NCBI GenBank assembly: GCA_003021235.1
Contig: PXQR01000011.1
Location: 1-47,710 of the forward strand
Direction: 5' to 3'
Source of the DNA: Halobacteriales archaeon QH_6_64_20
GTDB lineage: Archaea > Halobacteriota > Halobacteria > Halobacteriales > Halococcaceae
DNA length: 47,710 nucleotides
The position numbers and the translations under genes are program-made. This document shows positions 1 to 8,158 of this stretch, piece after piece. Positions within the stretch are counted from its first letter, which is position 1; each line of letters starts with the position of its first letter. The notes below the pieces were generated by a model. The model ran no database searches. It was not told the origin of the DNA and saw nothing but the letters and a program-made list of their open reading frames with translations.

Positions 1-35
1 TATCCGGTCGCCGAGTGATTCGACTCCTCCGTTGA

Positions 36-1454
36 TCAGTCGGCCGACTGGGCGGTAGCGTCGGTCGCGCGTTCTAACATCCCCTCGCGGGTGCTGTAGC
101 GGTAGTACCACCCGAGACCGATCGCCGCCGCGATATTCGAGAGCGTCACGGCCCAGAAGACCGCGCTCACGCCGATCATGAGCGCGAACACGCCTACCAA
201 GGCGATCGGCAGGCGTATCGCCCAGTACTGTACTACCGACGCGAGAAAGCTGACTCTGGTTCGGCGAGCGCCGTTGAATCCGCCCTGGAACAGGTAGACC
301 GCGCCGATCGCCGGATAGCCATACGCCAGGATTTCGAGATAGGTCACTGAAAGCCCGAAGGCTTCGCCGCTCAGCTCCGGTACCAGAAGCGTCGCGATCG
401 GCCCGGGAACGAGCCACTGGATCACCCCGACGACCGAGAGCGCGCCGACCGCGAGCGAGACGCCGAGCCAAGTAGTCCTATTCGCTCGTCGCGGGTTGCT
501 TGCCCCCAAGTTCTGGCCGACGACGCTTTGAGCCGCTTGCTGGAGGCCCGACGCGGGGACAAAGGCGATCGTCGCAACCCGCGCGCCGACGATATACGCC
601 GCGAGCCCCGCCGCGCCGCCCGCGGCGAAAACCACGGCGACGATGACGATCCGCACCGACTGGCTCGCGACCTGTTGGCCGGCTGTCGGCAACCCGATGT
701 CCAGCAGTTCGCGGACCTCGCCGAGGTCGATCCGCGCGGCGGCCCGCGAGACCATCCCGTCGTTACGGCCGCGAACCAGAAAGCCGGCAGCGAGCGCGAG
801 TCCGAAGGCCGATCCGAGCACGGTGGCGAGCGCTGCGCCGCGAATCCCGAGCGCCGGAAACGGCCCGATCCCGAAGATGAGTATCGGATCGAGCACGATG
901 TTCGAGCCAACGGCGACGAGGTTCATCCACAGCGAGGCCCGGGAGTCGCCCCAGCCGACGAAGGCGGCCTCGGCGGCGTCGGTCGCCGCCAGTATCGGGA
1001 GGCCGAGCGCGATCACCCCGAGATACGCGGCCCCGAGTCGCGTGACGGTATCGATCATCGCTTCGGGCTGGGTGAACGCGAGCAGTTCTAAGAGCGGACG
1101 AGCGCCGAGGTAGGCCGGGATCCCTACTACGAGGCCGCCGCCGATCGCGACGGCGAAGCCGGTGAACACGGCCCGCCGAGCGCCCCCCGCATCCTCGCCG
1201 CCGATCCGTTGGGAGACGAGCACCTGGGTACCGACGAAGGGCGCGAAGACCGCGAGCGCGAACAGCAGTGCCATCACCGGGAAGACGAATCCCGTCGCCG
1301 CGACCGCATCCCCGCTCAGACGCCCGAGCCAGAACAGATCGATCACCTCCTGGGCGACGAGCACGAGGTTCTGGGCGAGCAACGGTGCCGAAAGCACCGC
1401 GAGCGCTCGTAACAGCGGCCCCTCGGTGATGTCCTCCGGCGACAGGTCGAGCAT
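36..1454 (-). CDS. MATE-family multidrug/cation antiporter
   Basis: A 472-residue, very hydrophobic protein with about twelve membrane segments in two similar halves, the usual length and layout of MATE exporters. The N-terminal half carries the early-helix pattern around LLAQNLVLVAQEVIDLFWLG and GTQVLVSQRIG, and the second half repeats it around PTAGQQVASQSVRI and VVGQNLGASNPRRA, as expected for the internally duplicated MATE fold. By family knowledge it exports organic cations or drugs in exchange for Na+ or H+ across the cytoplasmic membrane; the substrate cannot be read from sequence. It is divergent from lipA with a 165 bp shared upstream region. The start is the first in-frame ATG before the hydrophobic core. 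Confidence 0.93.
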   Translation of the reverse strand: MLDLSPEDITEGPLLRALAVLSAPLLAQNLVLVAQEVIDLFWLGRLSGDAVAATGFVFPVMALLFALAVFAPFVGTQVLVSQRIGGEDAGGARRAVFTGFAVAIGGGLVVGIPAYLGARPLLELLAFTQPEAMIDTVTRLGAAYLGVIALGLPILAATDAAEAAFVGWGDSRASLWMNLVAVGSNIVLDPILIFGIGPFPALGIRGAALATVLGSAFGLALAAGFLVRGRNDGMVSRAAARIDLGEVRELLDIGLPTAGQQVASQSVRIVIVAVVFAAGGAAGLAAYIVGARVATIAFVPASGLQQAAQSVVGQNLGASNPRRANRTTWLGVSLAVGALSVVGVIQWLVPGPIATLLVPELSGEAFGLSVTYLEILAYGYPAIGAVYLFQGGFNGARRTRVSFLASVVQYWAIRLPIALVGVFALMIGVSAVFWAVTLSNIAAAIGLGWYYRYSTREGMLERATDATAQSAD

Positions 1455-1619
1455 CGAACGGGCGTCGTTCTCCCACTTTCATCATTAAACTTTCGCAGCC
1501 ATTGTCGAAAATCAACTGGCCCTCGACGCGACGAGGCTTCCGCCGCGCTGGCGTCGAAACACCGCCGCCGCGATCGAGGGCAACCGCACGTTTTTGCCGT
1601 TTCGGATGCTTCGATAAGT

Positions 1620-2555
1620 ATGAGCCTCGCGCGCAAACCCGACTGGCTCAAGACGCGGCCGCCGTCGGGCGAGCGGTTTACCGACATCAAGCGGACGCTC
1701 CGCGATCGCGACCTGCATACGGTCTGTGAGGAAGCCTCGTGTCCGAACATGGGCGAGTGCTGGTCGGGGCGCAACGGTCCCGGGACGGCGACCTTTATGC
1801 TGATGGGCGATCGGTGCTCGCGGGGGTGTAACTTCTGTGACGTAAAGACCGGCGGCATGGAGGCCCTCGACCCGGAAGAGCCTTCCAACGTCGCCGAGGC
1901 CGTCGTCGAGATCGGCCTCGATTACGTCGTTCTAACCAGTGTGGACCGCGACGACCTGCCCGACCAGGGGGCGAGCCACTTCGCGCGCACCATCGAGGCC
2001 ATCGCCGAGCGCGACCGGAGTGTGCTCGTCGAGGTCCTCATCCCCGACTTCCAGGGCGAGCCCGAGTTGATCCGGGAGATCATCGACGCCGAACCGGACG
2101 TGATCGCCCACAACGTAGAGACCGTACAGCGCCGCCAGCACCCCGTCCGGGACCGGCGGGCGGGCTACGAACAGTCGTTGGGCGTGCTCGAACAGGTAGA
2201 ACGCGAATCGGCGATCTACACGAAGACGAGCCTGATGCTCGGCGTCGGCGAGTACGACCACGAGGTTTACCAGACCCTCGGCGATCTCCGGGAGGCCGAC
2301 GTCGACGTCGTGACGCTCGGACAGTACCTCCAGCCCTCCCGCTCGCACCTCGACGTTTCCTCGTACGTCTCGCCCGATAAGTTCGAGACCTGGCGGCGGG
2401 TGGCCGAAGAGGAACTCGGATTCCTGTACTGTGCGTCGGGGCCGATGGTCCGTTCGTCGTATAAGGCCGGCGAGCTGTTCGTCGATGCGGTCTTGCGCGA
2501 GGGCCGCTCGATCGAAGCGGCCCGAAAACAGGCGCGAGCGGCGGCGAGCGACTGA
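1620..2555 (+). CDS. lipA: Lipoyl synthase LipA
   Basis: A 311-residue radical-SAM enzyme that inserts two sulfurs into protein-bound octanoyl groups to make the lipoyl cofactor. Both iron-sulfur sites are visible: the auxiliary cluster cysteines Cys36, Cys41 and Cys47 in CEEASCPNMGECW, and the SAM cluster CxxxCxxC at Cys66, Cys70 and Cys73 in RCSRGCNFC. The length is typical of the family. A T-rich promoter element lies about 28 bp before the ATG, suggesting a leaderless transcript. The lipoyl acceptor it most plausibly serves is the E2 protein encoded at 13225-14862. No octanoyltransferase (LipB or LplA) is seen in the window. Confidence 0.97.
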   Translation: MSLARKPDWLKTRPPSGERFTDIKRTLRDRDLHTVCEEASCPNMGECWSGRNGPGTATFMLMGDRCSRGCNFCDVKTGGMEALDPEEPSNVAEAVVEIGLDYVVLTSVDRDDLPDQGASHFARTIEAIAERDRSVLVEVLIPDFQGEPELIREIIDAEPDVIAHNVETVQRRQHPVRDRRAGYEQSLGVLEQVERESAIYTKTSLMLGVGEYDHEVYQTLGDLREADVDVVTLGQYLQPSRSHLDVSSYVSPDKFETWRRVAEEELGFLYCASGPMVRSSYKAGELFVDAVLREGRSIEAARKQARAAASD

Positions 2556-2746
2556 TCGCAGGTCGATTCGGCCGTCGCCGACATCGCTCGGTTGCCACGG
2601 GACGCATACGCTTTGTGGACGCCGGTTCCCTCCCGAACCACCTCCTCGCAGTTCGGACAGACCCGAACGGTATCCGTACCGAACGGGGCGAACACCCGGA
2701 CGTAGTTCTCGGTCACGAACCCATCGCAGTTGTCACAGGTCGGCAT
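2267..2746 (-). CDS. Small double-CxxC zinc-ribbon protein, with an abnormal antisense extension
   Basis: The first 50 or so residues look like a known haloarchaeal class of small zinc-binding proteins (DUF7563-like): Cys4-x2-Cys7, an aromatic/acidic middle, then Cys30-x2-Cys33. Such proteins are normally about 50-60 residues. Here no stop follows; the frame continues to 2267, about 289 nt antisense to the 3' end of lipA, giving about 159 residues whose second half is Ser/Arg-rich and looks non-native. The ATG at 2746 is preferred over the GTG at 2755. Either the native stop was lost or the ribbon domain runs into antisense sequence. The ribbon part is convincing, the tail is not. Confidence 0.6.
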   Translation of the reverse strand: MPTCDNCDGFVTENYVRVFAPFGTDTVRVCPNCEEVVREGTGVHKAYASRGNRAMSATAESTCDQSLAAARACFRAASIERPSRKTASTNSSPALYDERTIGPDAQYRNPSSSSATRRQVSNLSGETYEETSRCEREGWRYCPSVTTSTSASRRSPRVW

Positions 2747-3010
2747 ACGGATCACATAGGTAACGGACCCGCCCTATGGTCGCTCCGTGCTCACATGTAC
2801 CCCCTTGTTACCCCGTGTCGGATCAGAGCCGGGTCCAGCTCAGATCGCTCAGATCACTCAGATCGGTGCTGGGACTGTTTCTCCCCGCCGTCGGGTAGGT
2901 GCACGGACGGAGCCGGCGTCCACCGACGGGCCCCTCCCCGGCTCGGCCCGGCGACCTCGACGGACCTCGTGAAGGGAGAAGCGGTTAACTCGAATCCTCA
3001 CAACATTACT

Positions 3011-3646
3011 ATGTCGTCGGAGCACGGACGACGCTACATGGGACATCCGTTCGTGAACTACTGCCTGGACTGTGACTGGAGCGCCAGCACCGAGCAGCAC
3101 ACGAGACAGGACCTCTCCAGCCGCACGATCGAACACGCGTGCTCGACCGGCCACGACGTCGAGGGAAGGCGGCCCCGAAGCGACCGGGACGAACCCGGTA
3201 CCGACGGCCACCGAGAACGGAACACGGTAGCGACCGAACACGACCGCCACGAGCCGACCCGGACGTACGGCGATCGCCAGCGCGTCTACCGTGTGAGCGA
3301 CGGCTACCGTGCCGGCACCGCCGGTACTGACGACAGCGACGACAGCAGGAGTGCCGACGGCAGGAGCGACGGCGGCGAGCACGCCGACGGTAGCGAGACC
3401 GACGGCGGCGACGTATCGAGGCGAACCGACGGCCCGGGGCGACCCGACGCGTCGGACGGGTTCACTCGCGAGGACTTCGAGGCCGACCTCCGCCGACTCG
3501 TCCGCCGTGCGTATCGAGTCGGCATCCCGATCGAGGGCTGTGACGCCCGATCCCCGGAGCGAGCGATCCCCGACTACACGATCGACATCTCCGAACTGTC
3601 GAAACGACCCGTCGATACCGAACCCGCGTTACGGAACGGCGAGTGA
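3011..3646 (+). CDS. CCHH mini zinc-finger protein, copy 1
   Basis: A 211-residue hydrophilic protein of unrecognised function. The N-terminus holds one putative zinc site, C-x2-C-x20-H-x5-H (Cys18, Cys21, His42, His48), within NYCLDCDW and TIEHACSTGH. The same spacing occurs twice in the protein at 8159-8671. A long Asp/Arg/Gly-rich linker (about 50-150) leads to a C-terminal segment containing FEADLRRLVRRAYRVGIPIEG, likely helical. A GGTTAACT element at 2983-2990 lies about 25 bp before the ATG, fitting leaderless transcription; an internal ATG at 3038 would align better with copy 2 and cannot be excluded. It converges on the HTH_10 regulator at 3741. Confidence 0.75.
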   Translation: MSSEHGRRYMGHPFVNYCLDCDWSASTEQHTRQDLSSRTIEHACSTGHDVEGRRPRSDRDEPGTDGHRERNTVATEHDRHEPTRTYGDRQRVYRVSDGYRAGTAGTDDSDDSRSADGRSDGGEHADGSETDGGDVSRRTDGPGRPDASDGFTREDFEADLRRLVRRAYRVGIPIEGCDARSPERAIPDYTIDISELSKRPVDTEPALRNGE

Positions 3647-3740
3647 CTCGCGCACCCCTCTCCCCTCCTCACGGTTTCGGTTTTCGGGTTCCGATCGGCC
3701 GTCGACGAACCACACGAGCCGTCCACGTCCGCCGGTACCG

Positions 3741-4424
3741 TTAGCTGCCTCGGAGTTCGAAAATACCGGTTTCGGTGAGATAACTCCGAAGGGCGCGCTG
3801 GAGCCGGCGGGTGTACGCCTGGCGCGAGATGCCGACGTGGTCGGCGAGTTCGGTGAGCGAGACCTCTCTGGGCACCTCGAAGTAGCCCTCGTCGAACGCG
3901 AGCACGAGCGCCTCGCGCTGTTTGTCCGTGAGCCCGTATCGATCGGTCGTCTCGGCCGGACCGTGTGTGATGCGACGGACGGTGAACGCAACGCCGTGGT
4001 CCTCACAGGTCCGTTGAAACCTCCCTAACGCCTCCCGATCCAGCGCTCGGAGGCGAAACGTCCACGCCGCGCTTCCGGCGGTACTGACCGCTCGTTCGAC
4101 CAGGACGTCGTGATCCCGGAGCGCGGCGAGAAACCCCCCGTCGTCGTTGTTCACCGCCGTGGACCACTCGATCCGGTACAGGAAGCGCTCGGGCGCCGTG
4201 CCGAGGCGGGCGAACGCGGCGATCCGGTCGTCGCTTCGAACGGCACGCTCGAACGCCTCGCGTTCGTCGACGGTGCCGGCGTCCACCCAGCAGTAGGGAA
4301 CGAGGCCGCCGTCGATCGGCACGAACTGTGCGAGTTCGACGCGAACGTCGCCGTCGTCCGCGGCGAGCGCCCGCCCGAGGTCGAAGCGGTCGGCCTCGAT
4401 CCCGATGCTCGCGGTGACCGTCAC
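3741..4424 (-). CDS. BAT/HTH_10 transcriptional regulator, copy 1
   Basis: A 227-residue protein resembling the bacterio-opsin-activator class. Residues from about 5 to 165 match the pattern of the BAT (GAF/HTH_10-associated) domain, including FLYRIEW and a final VRRI. Residues from about 172 form the HTH_10 domain, beginning GLTDKQREALVLAFDEGYF and containing the helix-turn-helix LTELADHVGISRQAYTRRL. There is no PAS or GAF sensor domain. It starts 6 bp after the TrmB-like gene ending at 4431, so the two are probably cotranscribed. Its C-terminus is nearly identical to that of the regulator at 7218-7877, indicating duplication. DNA binding is well supported; targets and signal are unknown. 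Confidence 0.88.
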   Translation of the reverse strand: MTVTASIGIEADRFDLGRALAADDGDVRVELAQFVPIDGGLVPYCWVDAGTVDEREAFERAVRSDDRIAAFARLGTAPERFLYRIEWSTAVNNDDGGFLAALRDHDVLVERAVSTAGSAAWTFRLRALDREALGRFQRTCEDHGVAFTVRRITHGPAETTDRYGLTDKQREALVLAFDEGYFEVPREVSLTELADHVGISRQAYTRRLQRALRSYLTETGIFELRGS

Positions 4425-4430
4425 TCGCGC

Positions 4431-5273
4431 TCACTCGCTCCCGGACCCTTCCTCGGCCGTCTCGTCGAGGGATTCTTCCTCCCGATCCAGCCCGGCGGCG
4501 AGCAACCGCCGCGCGATGACCAGCAGGCCGCTACTGACGTTGTCGATCCAGATGGCGGTTTCCTCCTCGGGACCGTTCGAACCGATCGAACTCAACAACA
4601 ACGCGGCGCGATCGACGAGTAACAGACGGCCGATCCGTTCGTTTTCCCCTTCGGTCTGTGGCTGGAGCCACTCCAGCCCGGACTCGAAGGTCCGAGCCTC
4701 CGGGACGGCGGCCGTGACCTGCTCGTAGGTCGATTCGGTGAGCGCGCCGATGTAGATCGTCACCCCGCGATTCGCGGCGGCGCGTAGCCGTTCGGCCAGG
4801 CGATCGGACACCGAGTCCGCGCCGATCCCGTCGAGAACCATCACGATCTCCTCGTCGGCGTCGTCGATGAACCCGATGGCACGATTCGTGACCGACGGAT
4901 CGCCGACGGTCGTCCAGACGTTGCCCTGGTCCTGGAGCGCGTCCCCGCCGATCGGGTCGAGGGCACTGAGGGCGTGCTGTAAGTCGTCGAACTGCTGATC
5001 GAAGTCACGGCGTAGCAGTGTCACGGCCTTATCGACCGGGATCGCGCGGAACTGCTGTGGATTCGAATGCTGAACGTCGACGAGGCCGTAGGCCTGGAGC
5101 TGATCGACGGCGTCGTAGACCCGCGTGCGGGGGACGTCCGCGGTGTCGCTCACGGCTTTGGCAGTGCCGTGTGGCATACGCGTCAGTGCGACGAAACAGC
5201 GCGCTTCGTACTCTTTCAGGCCGAGATCGCGGAGGATCTCGACCGGGTTCGGGGGGTCGGTGTCATTACTCAT
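4431..5273 (-). CDS. TrmB-family transcriptional regulator, copy 1
   Basis: A 280-residue protein. Residues from about 10 to 80 form a winged helix of the TrmB type (LGLKEYEARCFVAL, then VPRTRVYDAVDQLQAYGLVDV). The remainder resembles the TrmB-associated, phospholipase-D-like sensor domain, with DDADEEIVMVLDG and RIGRLLLVDRAALLLSS. Family members bind DNA in response to small metabolites, often sugars; no ligand can be assigned here. It leads a two-gene unit with the HTH_10 regulator and is divergent from the paralogue at 5729, which has exactly the same length. Two perfect inverted repeats sit just upstream of its start. Confidence 0.88.
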   Translation of the reverse strand: MSNDTDPPNPVEILRDLGLKEYEARCFVALTRMPHGTAKAVSDTADVPRTRVYDAVDQLQAYGLVDVQHSNPQQFRAIPVDKAVTLLRRDFDQQFDDLQHALSALDPIGGDALQDQGNVWTTVGDPSVTNRAIGFIDDADEEIVMVLDGIGADSVSDRLAERLRAAANRGVTIYIGALTESTYEQVTAAVPEARTFESGLEWLQPQTEGENERIGRLLLVDRAALLLSSIGSNGPEEETAIWIDNVSSGLLVIARRLLAAGLDREEESLDETAEEGSGSE

Positions 5274-5278
5274 GTGAT

Positions 5279-5338
5279 ACCACTACCAGTGGTTACGACC
5301 GCATCGTCCTCGAACGGCCATACGCACCCCATGCGTAT
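5279..5338. promoter_or_regulatory. Two perfect inverted repeats upstream of the TrmB-like gene 1
   Basis: Two palindromes lie immediately upstream of the start codon at 5273 on the minus strand. One, at 5279-5293, is ACCACT-ACC-AGTGGT (6-bp arms, 3-bp spacer). The other, at 5320-5338, is ATACGCA-CCCCA-TGCGTAT (7-bp arms, 5-bp spacer) and overlaps TATA-like sequence for leftward transcription. Their position over the expected promoter and start region suggests operators, perhaps for autoregulation. They do not resemble the published TrmB consensus TACT-N7/8-GAGTA as I recall it. Confidence 0.5.
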
Positions 5339-5527
5339 AGGTGTATAGGTTTGTAACCATCGTCGGGACAACAGTTACGGCGACCGCGATCACCGACCCC
5401 GTACTCGGCGGGTGACCGGACCCGTTCGCTAGAGACCTTCCCGCAGTCGTCGGGCGCTCGTCCCGGCGACCCCCGTTCGCGTCCGTAGCGGATCCGCACA
5501 CCGATTGACTCGAAACGTCACAAACGC

Positions 5528-5535
5528 TTATATAG
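5528..5535 (+). promoter_or_regulatory. TATA box for the small ORF and TrmB-like gene 2
   Basis: TTATATAG is a strong archaeal TATA element in the divergent region and predicts a transcription start near 5555-5560, so a leader of about 45-50 nt to the small ORF at 5604. A CCACTACCA copy at 5578-5586, also found inside the palindrome at 5279-5293, falls between this promoter and the ORF. Nothing else gene-like is seen between 5339 and 5603. Confidence 0.6.
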
Positions 5536-5603
5536 GTGGCGCGAATAGCACCAACTGACGCGTAGCAGCGGAAAACCCCACTACCACTGCGCGCCGATCC
5601 GCC

Positions 5604-5732
5604 ATGTCCTCTCACGCCGACCGGACTACTCGGACGAAAGCGACGACAAACGACGACGGACTGCCGGCAGCTGTATCGTGTGAGCGCGATTTCGGGAGTG
5701 CATACGAACCTACTACTTACGAGATCGAATGA
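5604..5732 (+). CDS. Possible 42-residue upstream ORF coupled to TrmB-like gene 2
   Basis: An ATG at 5604, downstream of the TATA box, opens a 42-codon frame whose TGA at 5730-5732 overlaps the ATG at 5729 of the TrmB-like gene (ATGA). This geometry is typical of translationally coupled genes. The peptide is hydrophilic, with one Cys and the C-terminus YEPTTYEIE; I recognise no family. It could be a real small protein, a regulatory leader peptide, or chance. The analogous 60-codon ORF ahead of the HTH_10 gene at 7218 makes chance less likely. Confidence 0.4.
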   Translation: MSSHADRTTRTKATTNDDGLPAAVSCERDFGSAYEPTTYEIE

Positions 5733-6571
5733 TGAGTAATCGCTCGGACTCGCCGGAGCGAGCGGAGGCGGGCGCGGTCGAGCGGCTCCGGAAGCTCGGG
5801 CTGACCGAGTACGAGGCGTGGATCTACGTTGCGCTCCTCCGCCTCGGGGCCGGCACTGCCCGCGAGATCGCCGAGGCGACGAGCGTGCCGCGGACCCGCG
5901 TCTACGACAGCGTCGAAGCGCTGGAAGAACGCGGGCTCGTCGACGTGCAGTACGCGTCGCCGAAGCTCTTTCAGCCGATCTCGCGCGAGAGCGCGGTCCG
6001 CCAGTTCCGACTCGAATACGACGAAACCCTCGACGAACTGTTCGACCTGCTGACGGCCCTCGAACCGGCCGGCCACCGACACGAACAGGCCGGCGTGTGG
6101 ACCGTCACCGGTCAGCGCACCATCGACGACCGGGTACAGGAACTCGTCGCCGAGGCCGACGAGGAGATCGTCTGCACGTACACCAACGGGCTACCGACCG
6201 ACGAGACCATCGAACACCTCGCGGCGGCCGACGAACAGGGCACGACGATCCGGGTGACGGGTGCTTCGCCGGCCGCCCGGGAACGGCTCCGAGCGGCGAT
6301 CCCGGACGCGGAGGTCTACGACACGCTGTGGGAGTGGTCGGACGCGTCGGTCGGCCGCCTGCTCATGATCGACCGCGAGACGCTACTAGTAAGCGTTGTT
6401 CTCGACGGCGACTCGCTGACGGAAACCGCGATCTGGGGGAGCGGCGAGCACAACAGCCTGGTCGTCGTCCTGCGGGCGATCTTCGACTGGTGGCTCGACA
6501 GTTCGGACCAGTCCCCCGACGCAGCACTGCTAGATTGGGATCAAACCACCGGAAGGAAGCGGGATAGTTGA
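5729..6571 (+). CDS. TrmB-family transcriptional regulator, copy 2
   Basis: A 280-residue paralogue of the protein at 4431-5273, with the same architecture. The N-terminal winged helix contains LGLTEYEAWIYVALLRL and VPRTRVYDSVEALEERGLVDVQYASP, and the C-terminal sensor-like domain contains EADEEIVCTYTNG and SVGRLLMIDRETLLVSV. The two genes are divergent across a 455 bp region. An ATG three bases downstream (5732) is an alternative start. The stop at 6569-6571 is followed by about 470 bp without a convincing gene before the next unit, whereas in the left copy the HTH_10 gene follows within 6 bp. Confidence 0.88.
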   Translation: MMSNRSDSPERAEAGAVERLRKLGLTEYEAWIYVALLRLGAGTAREIAEATSVPRTRVYDSVEALEERGLVDVQYASPKLFQPISRESAVRQFRLEYDETLDELFDLLTALEPAGHRHEQAGVWTVTGQRTIDDRVQELVAEADEEIVCTYTNGLPTDETIEHLAAADEQGTTIRVTGASPAARERLRAAIPDAEVYDTLWEWSDASVGRLLMIDRETLLVSVVLDGDSLTETAIWGSGEHNSLVVVLRAIFDWWLDSSDQSPDAALLDWDQTTGRKRDS

Positions 6572-7008
6572 ATCAGTAATAAAATGATGGTTCGGTAAGA
6601 TATCAGCTCATACTGCCGAAGACGACCACTTCAGCGATCCACCATTGTTTACCCAGCGATAGTAGTGCAGCAACAGGGCAGAAATTGAACGGGTTACCCC
6701 GGCGCTTTCTATCGGTTTCTCCTCAATCTAGCAGTGCCCCCGACGCGTAACTGTCAGTGTGCTCGCTCGAAGGCGACGACGAGCGGGTCTTTCCCGGCGT
6801 CGTCGCTCGGGTTCCGGGTTCTCCGCTCGGCGACCGCCGGGAGCGCGCCCTCGCTGATCGTTCGATCCCCCTACCGAGAGCGCCGCGCGGGGAACGGATT
6901 CACTCACGCTATTACGCTCGACTTCGGTCCTGCCGCGATTCGAGCCAGTCTTAGCCGTTCTCACGGCTGATTTCGGCCACTCGGACGTTCACTCCGTTAG
7001 TTACAAAC
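6572..7008. other. Intergenic gap, left part AT-rich, no gene found
   Basis: About 440 bp between TrmB-like gene 2 and the next transcription unit. The first 150 bp (to about 6725) are clearly more AT-rich than the surroundings. Read leftward they give short open stretches rich in aromatic and aliphatic residues but with no recognisable family, so a mobile-element remnant is possible and unproven. The rest is GC-rich with no conserved reading frame. Because the mirrored left cluster has only 6 bp here, the stretch looks like a later insertion or decayed gene. Confidence 0.35.
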
Positions 7009-7016
7009 GTATAAAT
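7009..7016 (+). promoter_or_regulatory. TATA box for the coupled ORF and HTH_10 gene 2
   Basis: GTATAAAT centred about 26 bp before the ATG at 7039 predicts a transcript starting at or within a few bases of that ATG. This is the standard haloarchaeal leaderless arrangement and supports translation of the 60-codon ORF. Confidence 0.65.
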
Positions 7017-7038
7017 CGGACAGCTACGATAACGTGCC

Positions 7039-7221
7039 ATGTTCCAGCGCGACAACGAATCGAAACGGGTGAACCGGGATCGGCGCGCTCCTCGGCGTCG
7101 CCCCGTCGGATCAGGACCCGTCGAACCGGGTCCCGCCGGCGTCGGTACCGCCGATCACCCGACGGGGACCGATCGAACGAAACGGCACGCGCCCGACACC
7201 GAGCGGTGTGGTGGGACGTGA
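7039..7221 (+). CDS. Possible 60-residue Arg/Pro-rich ORF coupled to HTH_10 gene 2
   Basis: The ATG lies at leaderless distance from the TATA box at 7009-7016. The frame closes with a TGA at 7219-7221 that overlaps the GTG start (7218) of the HTH_10 regulator. The 60-residue peptide is basic and low-complexity, with many Arg, Pro and Gly and one Cys near the end; I recognise no family. Basic composition is also what random high-GC frames give, so the case rests on promoter position and stop-start overlap. It is the positional counterpart of the 42-codon ORF at 5604. Confidence 0.45.
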   Translation: MFQRDNESKRVNRDRRAPRRRPVGSGPVEPGPAGVGTADHPTGTDRTKRHAPDTERCGGT

Positions 7222-7877
7222 CCGTCGCCGTCGTTACGATCGCGTCCGACGGGTTCGCCCTCGGGCGAGCGCTATCGGACGCGCGCCACCGGATCGAACT
7301 CGCCCGATCCGTCCCGCTCGGCGACGAGTTCGCCCCGCACTTCTGGATCGACGCTCTCGGCGCCTCCGAGGCGTTCGAGCAACGCATCGAGGCCGACCCG
7401 CGCGTCGAGCGCCTGGTCCGGTTCGGCGGGACCGTCGATCGCTTCCTATACCGGATCGAGTGGTCCGCAGCGATGAGCAACGGCGACAGGGAATTTCTCG
7501 CCGCGCTCCGGGATCACGACGTCCTGGTCGAGCGGGCGATAACGACGACCACCGACGAGTGGCTGTTCCGCTTCCGGACGGCCGATCGGGAAACGCTATC
7601 GGCCTTCCACGACGCCTGTTCGGACGCGGGCGTTCCGATCGAGGTCCGTCGGATCGCGGGCAGTCCGACGGTCGACGAGTCGTTCGGGCTCACGGACAAA
7701 CAGCGCGAGGCGCTCGTACTCGCGTTCGACGAGGGCTACTTCGAAGTCCCTCGGGGGAGTTCGCTCACCGAACTCGCCGACCACGTCGGCATCTCGCGCC
7801 AGGCGTACACCCGCCGGCTCCAGCGTGCCCTCCAGAACTCCCTCATCAGTATGGGTATCCGGGAACTGAAACGATGA
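7218..7877 (+). CDS. BAT/HTH_10 transcriptional regulator, copy 2
   Basis: A 219-residue paralogue of the regulator at 3741-4424. The GTG at 7218 is chosen because MTVAVVTIASDGFALGRAL then aligns with MTVTASIGIEADRFDLGRAL of copy 1, and because it overlaps the preceding stop. The BAT-like domain includes FLYRIEWSAAMSNGD and EVRRIAG. The C-terminal HTH_10 domain (GLTDKQREALVLAFDEGYF, then LTELADHVGISRQAYTRRLQ) differs from copy 1 at only a few positions, so the two could share DNA sites while diverging in the N-terminal domain. A zinc-finger gene follows at 8159. Confidence 0.88.
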   Translation: MTVAVVTIASDGFALGRALSDARHRIELARSVPLGDEFAPHFWIDALGASEAFEQRIEADPRVERLVRFGGTVDRFLYRIEWSAAMSNGDREFLAALRDHDVLVERAITTTTDEWLFRFRTADRETLSAFHDACSDAGVPIEVRRIAGSPTVDESFGLTDKQREALVLAFDEGYFEVPRGSSLTELADHVGISRQAYTRRLQRALQNSLISMGIRELKR

Positions 7878-8158
7878 GCGCCGCCCGCGGGCCGGTATCG
7901 CCCGCGAGCCGATATCACTTCCCGGTACTACCCGCTCGGCACTGTCCGTCGGTACTGCCCGCTTGGCACTGCTTATTCGGTACCGTCCGCTCGCCACCGT
8001 CCGTTCGTGCTTTCGGTGTCGAGCGCGACCCACGACCGATCGATCCCCGTAGTACGACCTCGTGACCGGCGACCGGACTTACCGTCGCGGCGTGGTGTCG
8101 ATCGCGTTGACCCACATCCTCACAAACCGTTTTACGGTCACGGGCCGACCCTGGACGT

